A DNA stretch of 39,048 nucleotides from contig CANFQC010000023.1 of the NCBI GenBank assembly GCA_947449035.1, forward strand, positions 1 through 39,048. Reading direction: 5' to 3'. Of this stretch, positions 34,130 to 39,048 are shown one piece after another. Within the stretch, counting starts at the first letter, position 1. Every line of letters begins with the position of its first letter. The DNA comes from Actinomycetota bacterium. Lineage in GTDB: Bacteria > Actinomycetota > Actinomycetes > S36-B12. Under the pieces are notes generated by a model. It saw only the letters and a program-made list of their open reading frames with translations, was not told the origin of the DNA and made no database searches. Position numbers and translations under genes: made by a program.

Positions 34130-34909
34130 CTAGCGGCCAGTGAACGTCGCCTTGCCCGGCCCGTTCTCAATAAAGGAGTCCATGCCGATCTTGCGGTCAT
34201 CGGTGGCGAAGAGCGAGGTGAAGGCCATCCGCTCGATCTCCAGACCGGTGACGAGATCTACCTCGAGGCCACGATCGATGGCCTCCTTTGCTGCACGCAG
34301 GGCGAGCGCCGGCCCCTTGGCCAGCTTGGTCGCGAGCTTGACGGCTTCGGCGTAGACCTCGGCGGCCGGGACAACCTTGTCGACCAGGCCCATGGTCAGC
34401 GCCTCGGAAGCAGGGACGAAACGGCCGGTGAATACGAGGTTCTTGGTCTTCGACGGGCCGATCAGTCGAGCGAGGCGCTGAGTGCCGCCGGCTCCGGGAA
34501 TGATGCCCAGCAAGATCTCCGGCTGACCGAGGGTCGCGTCATCGGCAGCGATGCGAATGTCGCAGCACAAGGTGAGCTCGCAGCCACCGCCCAGGGCGTA
34601 GCCGGTGATCGCTGCGATAGTCGGCTTGGGGATGCGGGCCACGGAGGTGAAGGCATCCTGCAAAGGGCCGGAGGTCAGCACCATCTGCTGGTAGTCCATG
34701 ACGGCCATTTCCTTGACGTCGGCGCCGGCCGCGAAGACCTTCTCGCCGCCGTACAGGATGACGACCTTGACGTCATCGCGCTCAGTTGCCTCATACGCAC
34801 AGGCCTTGATCTCTTGTTGCACCTGTAGGGACAGCGCATTCATCGGGGGGCGGGCAAGTCGAATCGTTCCGATGCCGTCTGCAACCTCGAGGCTGACGAA
34901 CTCGCCCAT
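34130..34909 (-). CDS. enoyl-CoA hydratase/isomerase family protein
   Basis: The 259-aa crotonase-fold protein has the oxyanion-hole segment AAGADVKEM (60-68) and both catalytic glutamates at hydratase spacing, E111 (GGGCEL) and E131 (PEILLGIIPGAGGTQRL), so true enoyl-CoA hydratase activity is likely. The ATG has a strong Shine-Dalgarno (aaaaggag). It sits upstream of etfBA on the same strand, with a 152-nt gap. The functional link is beta-oxidation: ETF takes electrons from acyl-CoA dehydrogenases that make this enzyme's substrate. Confidence 0.9.
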   Translation of the reverse strand: MGEFVSLEVADGIGTIRLARPPMNALSLQVQQEIKACAYEATERDDVKVVILYGGEKVFAAGADVKEMAVMDYQQMVLTSGPLQDAFTSVARIPKPTIAAITGYALGGGCELTLCCDIRIAADDATLGQPEILLGIIPGAGGTQRLARLIGPSKTKNLVFTGRFVPASEALTMGLVDKVVPAAEVYAEAVKLATKLAKGPALALRAAKEAIDRGLEVDLVTGLEIERMAFTSLFATDDRKIGMDSFIENGPGKATFTGR

Positions 34910-34984
34910 GATGACTCCTTTTCCCGTGCCGATTGTGAACTCGCCGCGAGCCTACTGACCGTCAGGGCCACGAGGGCCAGGCGA

Positions 34985-34990
34985 TAGCCT
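34985..34990 (+). promoter_or_regulatory. -10 box of glgX
   Basis: TAGCCT lies 9 nt before the glgX ATG with no Shine-Dalgarno between, the same spacing as at the leucine leader. It implies a 5' UTR of 1-3 nt. Confidence 0.4.
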
Positions 34991-34999
34991 CCCTTCATC

Positions 35000-37096
35000 A
35001 TGCATGCGTTTTCATTGAGTCGCCCCGATCCGCTCGGAGTGAGCGCTGACAGCAGCGGCGGCGCCAATGTCGCTCTCTGGGCAGCCGGCGCAACAGGTGT
35101 CGAGCTGTGTACCTTCGACGACGCCGGTGTTGAGACGCGCATCCCCCTTACCGAGCATGTGTTCGGCGTCTTCCACAAGTACATCGAGAATCTGCCCGCC
35201 GGCACCCACTACGGATTCAGGGTCGATGGCCCGTGGGAGCCCCAAAACGGGCTTCGCTGGAACCGAAACAAGCTCCTGCTCGATCCCTACGCCAAGGCCA
35301 TCGACGGCGAGTTCATCTTTCATTCGGCTCTGTTCTCACACACCGGCACCGACGCCCTGATGATGAGCACCATCGACAGTGCGCCCTTCGTGCCTCGCAG
35401 CGTGGTGGTGGACTACGACTTCGACTGGATGGGCGTTACTCCCCCGCGCACGCCGTGGCGTGACACCGTCATCTACGAAGCCCATGTCAAAGGCTTGACG
35501 ATGCTGAACCCCGAAGTCCCGGAGGAGATTCGGGGAACGTATGCAGGCGTCGGCCACCCCGCGACCGTTGAGTACCTGACTTCGTTGGGCATCACGGCGA
35601 TCGAGCTGCTGCCCGTGCACCACTTCGTCGATGAGTCTCATCTGACTCACTTCGGGCTCACCAATTACTGGGGATACAACTCCATCGGGTTCTTTGCCCC
35701 TCATGCGAACTACGCCTCGACCGGTACACGCGGCGAGCAGGTTCAGGAATTCCGCAACATGGTGAAGGCGCTCCATGAAGCCGGAATCGAGGTGATCCTC
35801 GATGTGGTCTACAACCACACGGCTGAGGGAAACCAGATGGGCCCGACCCTGTGCTTCCGTGGCATCGACAACGATGACTACTACCGCCTTGCCGAGGACA
35901 AGCGTTTCTACATGGACTTCACTGGCTGCGGTAACACCCTCAATGCGACGAATCCCCACGTGGTCCGGATGATCATGGACTCACTTCGCTACTGGGTTAC
36001 TGAGATGCACGTCGATGGATTCCGATTCGACCTGGCTTCCGCACTGGCGCGCTCTGCTCATGATGTCGACATGATGGGCACGTTCATGACAACCATCTCT
36101 CAGGATCCAGTACTGCGAAACGTGAAACTCATCGCTGAGCCCTGGGACGTTGGGCCAGGTGGCTACCAGGTGGGTGAGTTCCCGCCGCTGTGGACCGAGT
36201 GGAATGACAAGTACCGCGACTGCCTGCGCGATTTCTGGCGCGGCGCCACCGGCATCGGCGAACTCGGATGGCGGCTGACCGGGTCTGCCGATCTCTACGC
36301 GAGTGAGGGTCGACGCCCGTATGCGTCCATCAATTTCATCACCGCGCATGACGGATTCCCGATGCGCGATCTCACCACGTATGAGCACAAGCACAACGAG
36401 GCCAATGTCGAGCAGAATCGCGATGGCACCGACAACAACCGCTCAGCAAATTACGGTGTCGAAGGTGAGACCGACGATTCCGCGATCAATGCAGTCCGCC
36501 ACAGGCAGATCCGCAACATGATGACCTCACTTCTCCTGTCGACCGGCGTGCCGATGATCACTGCCGGAGACGAGATCGGTCGCACTCAGGGCGGCAACAA
36601 CAACGCCTACTGTCAGGACAACGAGATCTCGTGGCTTGATTGGGAACTCGCCGATTGGCAGGGCGACCTCCTCGAGTTCACCCGAATGCTGATGCGCATT
36701 CGATCAGAGCACCCTGCCTTCCGGCAGAGATACTTCTTCGATGGCCGACCGTTGCACGAAGGTGGCCCGAAGGATCTCGCCTGGATTGCAGCCGATGGCA
36801 GTGAAGTCTCCGACGAAGATTGGCACTCGGCCGACTCACGCACCCTCGGAATGTTCATCGCCGGCGACGTGAACACTCACGGCGAGGAGATCGTGCACGA
36901 TGACTCGTTCCTACTGATCGTGCATGCCGGCACCGACGACATCGAGTTCACCTTGCCGGGCGCTCTCTATGGGCGTGAGTTCAGGCGAGTTCTCGATACA
37001 GCCGACATGACGCGTTGCGACGGCGTAATTCTTGGCAACAGCGATCCCACTGCCGTCGACGCTCGCAGCAGCGTCCTGTTTCAGATCACGCGTTAG
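35000..37096 (+). CDS. glgX: glycogen debranching enzyme (isoamylase type)
   Basis: The 698-aa GH13 enzyme hydrolyses alpha-1,6 branches of glycogen limit dextrins. An N-terminal CBM48-like domain (about 1-110, LPAGTHYGFRVDGPW) precedes the barrel. Catalytic residues are D344 (FRFDLASAL), E380 (IAEPWD) and D451 (ITAHDGF), with DVVYNHTAEG as the first conserved region. GDEIGRTQGGNNNAYCQDN is diagnostic for GlgX/TreX. Convergent with malQ, with an 18-nt gap, which suggests joint glycogen and maltodextrin turnover. Confidence 0.95.
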   Translation: MHAFSLSRPDPLGVSADSSGGANVALWAAGATGVELCTFDDAGVETRIPLTEHVFGVFHKYIENLPAGTHYGFRVDGPWEPQNGLRWNRNKLLLDPYAKAIDGEFIFHSALFSHTGTDALMMSTIDSAPFVPRSVVVDYDFDWMGVTPPRTPWRDTVIYEAHVKGLTMLNPEVPEEIRGTYAGVGHPATVEYLTSLGITAIELLPVHHFVDESHLTHFGLTNYWGYNSIGFFAPHANYASTGTRGEQVQEFRNMVKALHEAGIEVILDVVYNHTAEGNQMGPTLCFRGIDNDDYYRLAEDKRFYMDFTGCGNTLNATNPHVVRMIMDSLRYWVTEMHVDGFRFDLASALARSAHDVDMMGTFMTTISQDPVLRNVKLIAEPWDVGPGGYQVGEFPPLWTEWNDKYRDCLRDFWRGATGIGELGWRLTGSADLYASEGRRPYASINFITAHDGFPMRDLTTYEHKHNEANVEQNRDGTDNNRSANYGVEGETDDSAINAVRHRQIRNMMTSLLLSTGVPMITAGDEIGRTQGGNNNAYCQDNEISWLDWELADWQGDLLEFTRMLMRIRSEHPAFRQRYFFDGRPLHEGGPKDLAWIAADGSEVSDEDWHSADSRTLGMFIAGDVNTHGEEIVHDDSFLLIVHAGTDDIEFTLPGALYGREFRRVLDTADMTRCDGVILGNSDPTAVDARSSVLFQITR

Positions 37097-37114
37097 AACT
37101 TCACGCTCGACAGA

Positions 37115-38968
37115 TCACAGATGACGCGTAGCTCGCGCAGTCGCAGCGATCGACACAGCAAGCGGACCTCGAAGTAGTTCATCTGCGTCAACGGGCAGTG
37201 CCCATCTCCAGTTCGGCCATTGATCGATCGTGCCGGGCATATTCGGGCGCTCACGTACTGCGGCGACGTCTTCGAGATTGAACACGACTACGCGGGAAGC
37301 GGAGTTGGCTACCGAGGCACACCGAGCAACGACAGCAGTCGCGATCTCCTCGTCGGAGTAGTGATCTTTGACCTCAAGACCTGCCTCAAGGGCAAGGGTG
37401 TGCTTGCGCTGTTCCTCGGCATCAGGATCAATGGACTTGCCGACCGACACCATGTCGCGCGGATCTTGGCCCGTGAGAATTCCCGCGATAGTTGCATGAT
37501 CATGGGTGCCGGTCGCGCCAAGTGTGTTGACGGTGAACATCGAGATCGGGACACGGCATGCAGCGCGATAACCGAGCATGTCGATGTCGGCCATCATCGG
37601 CTGGACGTTCTCGGGCACGGTGCCCATGTCCTCGCCCACGACCCAGGCACCGGCTCGGTCGGCCTCGATGCGCAAGATCGCGAGCAGGGCATCGTGCGGG
37701 TACCGCACGTAACCACCAGCAGCAGGGCTGCCGGACTGCGGGACCCAGAAGAGTCGCCACAACTGCATCACGTGATCAATGCGCATTGCCTTGGCGTGAC
37801 GAAGGCTGGCCCGCACCATCGCAATAAACGGAGCAAAGTCTGCCTGCACGAGTGCAGCAGGGTTGAAAGCAGGAAGACCCCAGCGCTGACCGTCGCGATT
37901 GTGTCGATCCGGTGGGCATCCCACCTCGGCATCGAAGACCAGGAGATCCTGCCAGCACCAGGCATCGGCGCCGCCGCCGTCGAATCCGACCGCGATATCG
38001 GCAACCAGGTCGATTCCCTGGCGCGATGCCTCGGCGAGCTGCTGGTCAGCAAGCCACTGAAGCCAGCAGTGGAAATCGATGCGCTCGGCGTTCGAAGGTT
38101 CTGCTGCCCAGCGCGCCACCAATTCGGAGGCGGGGTGGCGCAGATCCTCGGGCCAGGTTTGCCACGGCAGCCCATGAGTGTCGGCGAGGGCCATGAAGGT
38201 GGCGAATTGCGTGAGGCCTTCGCCTTGACTGTCGACCCAGTGGCGGTACGACGGTCCGGCGTCGCGGCCACATGCATCCCAGATGCGATGAAGTGCCTCG
38301 GACTTAAGCGCCCAGACGGCGCTGCGATCGATGATTCGCTCGTCGTTGAGTGAGAGTCCCGCAGTTCGAAGATCAGCGAGATCAACCAACTCAGCGCCAG
38401 GAACGTCGTCAATGGCGATGTACAGAACCTGGAGCCATTCGCGCGAGGTCGGAGAGTATGGCGACGACATCGGGTGCATACCGAGGTTTCCGGCATGCAG
38501 CGGACAGATAAGAAGGAAGCCCGCGCCCGTCTCGGTTGCTACGCGTGCGATGGACGCCAGATCTGCGTAATCGCCAATTCCCCACGAGCGTTCCGTGCGT
38601 GCCGCATAGAGCTGGACCGACCAGCCGAAGGATCGGCGTGGCACTCGGAATCGATCGGGTGCGCAGAGCACGAGTCGTTCCTTGCCGAGGGGTTCACGCA
38701 GGCGCTGATAGCCCACCGAGTCGAGGGGCAAGGCGCCTTCGACGTGCAGGAAGCGACCGTCGTCGAACTCGACGACGCCATGCAGCTCGGGGTGCCAGCG
38801 ACCTGGAGTCGCGATGATCGGCTGCTCCATCGGGCCTTGGCCGGCGAACTCACCCGCCAGCCACTCCAAGGTGGTGTCGGGGAGTTCCTTGACCACCTGA
38901 AAGGCATCGACATAGGACGGCTCCACGCCGTAAGCGGTTACTTGAGCCAGGAGCTCTTCCCTGTTCAC
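37115..38968 (-). CDS. malQ: 4-alpha-glucanotransferase (amylomaltase)
   Basis: The 617-aa GH77 enzyme disproportionates maltodextrins. The catalytic nucleophile D398 (MRIDHVM), acid/base E446 (VGEDMGTVP) and D490 (GTHDHAT) are present. An N-terminal extension of about 110 residues precedes SWGIGDYADL, as in actinobacterial MalQ, but the protein is shorter than many homologues of about 700 aa. The GTG start lies 7 nt after TAATCT without a Shine-Dalgarno, and a LacI-family operator lies just upstream. Confidence 0.93.
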   Translation of the reverse strand: MNREELLAQVTAYGVEPSYVDAFQVVKELPDTTLEWLAGEFAGQGPMEQPIIATPGRWHPELHGVVEFDDGRFLHVEGALPLDSVGYQRLREPLGKERLVLCAPDRFRVPRRSFGWSVQLYAARTERSWGIGDYADLASIARVATETGAGFLLICPLHAGNLGMHPMSSPYSPTSREWLQVLYIAIDDVPGAELVDLADLRTAGLSLNDERIIDRSAVWALKSEALHRIWDACGRDAGPSYRHWVDSQGEGLTQFATFMALADTHGLPWQTWPEDLRHPASELVARWAAEPSNAERIDFHCWLQWLADQQLAEASRQGIDLVADIAVGFDGGGADAWCWQDLLVFDAEVGCPPDRHNRDGQRWGLPAFNPAALVQADFAPFIAMVRASLRHAKAMRIDHVMQLWRLFWVPQSGSPAAGGYVRYPHDALLAILRIEADRAGAWVVGEDMGTVPENVQPMMADIDMLGYRAACRVPISMFTVNTLGATGTHDHATIAGILTGQDPRDMVSVGKSIDPDAEEQRKHTLALEAGLEVKDHYSDEEIATAVVARCASVANSASRVVVFNLEDVAAVRERPNMPGTIDQWPNWRWALPVDADELLRGPLAVSIAATARATRHL

Positions 38969-38975
38969 GCCCCGA

Positions 38976-38981
38976 AGATTA
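38976..38981 (-). promoter_or_regulatory. -10 box of malQ (leaderless)
   Basis: TAATCT on the minus strand, 7 nt before the malQ GTG. A TTGACT element at 39003-39008 is a -35 candidate but its 21-nt spacing is long. Confidence 0.5.
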
Positions 38982-38986
38982 GCGGT

Positions 38987-39000
38987 TGTAAGCGCTTGCG
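38987..39000. promoter_or_regulatory. LacI-family operator upstream of malQ
   Basis: TGTAAGCGCTTGCG matches the LacI/CcpA-type consensus TGNAANCGNTTNCA at every fixed base except the last. It lies between the -10 box and the TTGACT element, so a bound repressor would block the malQ promoter. Maltose-responsive LacI-family regulators use such sites in Actinobacteria. Confidence 0.7.
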
Positions 39001-39048
39001 CCAGTCAAAATTGAGGCATTTCCGACATGAAGTCGCAAATATCTTGCA

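Noticed and set aside
37220-38353. 377-codon open frame opposite malQ
   Set aside because: Antisense to the GH77 catalytic region; no recognisable domain.

Overview
This is a contiguous, gene-dense bacterial chromosome segment, G+C-rich (about 60% by eye), with no sign of a mobile element, CRISPR array or RNA gene. The gene set and order (etfB-etfA-cysteine desulfurase-mnmA-MetE-like-ligA-gatCAB, then ilvD, ilvB-ilvN-ilvC, serA, leuB-ilvE-cimA, fumarylacetoacetate-hydrolase-like, gltX) is the classic actinobacterial arrangement. The 583-aa LeuA, 528-aa SerA and LeuB are of the actinobacterial type. I therefore read it as Actinomycetota, but cannot name a genus. Almost everything lies on the minus strand; exceptions are the CASTOR-like channel, leuA-GNAT, an alpha/beta hydrolase and glgX.

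Layout. 1-6759: start of gltX (truncated by the window edge), FAH-family hydrolase, a CASTOR/POLLUX-like channel gene on the other strand, then cimA, ilvE and leuB. 6840-9293 (+): leuA with a leucine leader and a GNAT gene. 9290-12981: a heterodimeric ABC exporter with one degenerate ATP site. 13095-20290: serA, ilvC-ilvN-ilvB and ilvD. 20388-23411: alpha/beta hydrolase (+), MFS transporter and 2-hydroxyacid dehydrogenase. 23427-33977: gatB-gatA-gatC, ligA, MetE-like protein, mnmA, cysteine desulfurase, etfA and etfB. 34130-38968: enoyl-CoA hydratase, then glgX (+) and malQ (-), a convergent glycogen/maltodextrin pair.

The genes from 2852 to 20290 include nearly the whole branched-chain amino acid pathway apart from leuCD: citramalate route to 2-ketobutyrate (cimA), acetohydroxyacid synthase (ilvBN), KARI (ilvC), DHAD (ilvD), isopropylmalate synthase and dehydrogenase (leuA, leuB) and the shared transaminase (ilvE). 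Each committed step is preceded by a tiny leader ORF with three codons for its own end product: Leu-Leu-Leu before leuA, Ile-Ile-Ile before cimA, Val-Val-Val before ilvB. The cimA and ilvB leaders are followed by a 9-bp hairpin and a terminator with a U-tract, and they share two sequence blocks, so they look like paralogous attenuator modules. The leuA leader instead runs into two hairpins whose loops are complementary, consistent with the published LEU pseudoknot element. This is the most interesting part of the window.

A second window-wide theme is promoter design. At least ten transcription units (counting the two leader ORFs) start with a TANNNT -10 box only 6-8 nt before the start codon and no Shine-Dalgarno, which implies leaderless mRNAs. 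Genes inside operons mostly have Shine-Dalgarno sequences or stop/start overlaps. Twice the -10 box begins with the stop codon of the upstream gene (ilvE/cimA leader, ligA/gatC). No stretch longer than 300 bases lacks a gene; the longest gap, 18206-18442, holds the ilvB leader region and the ilvD terminator.
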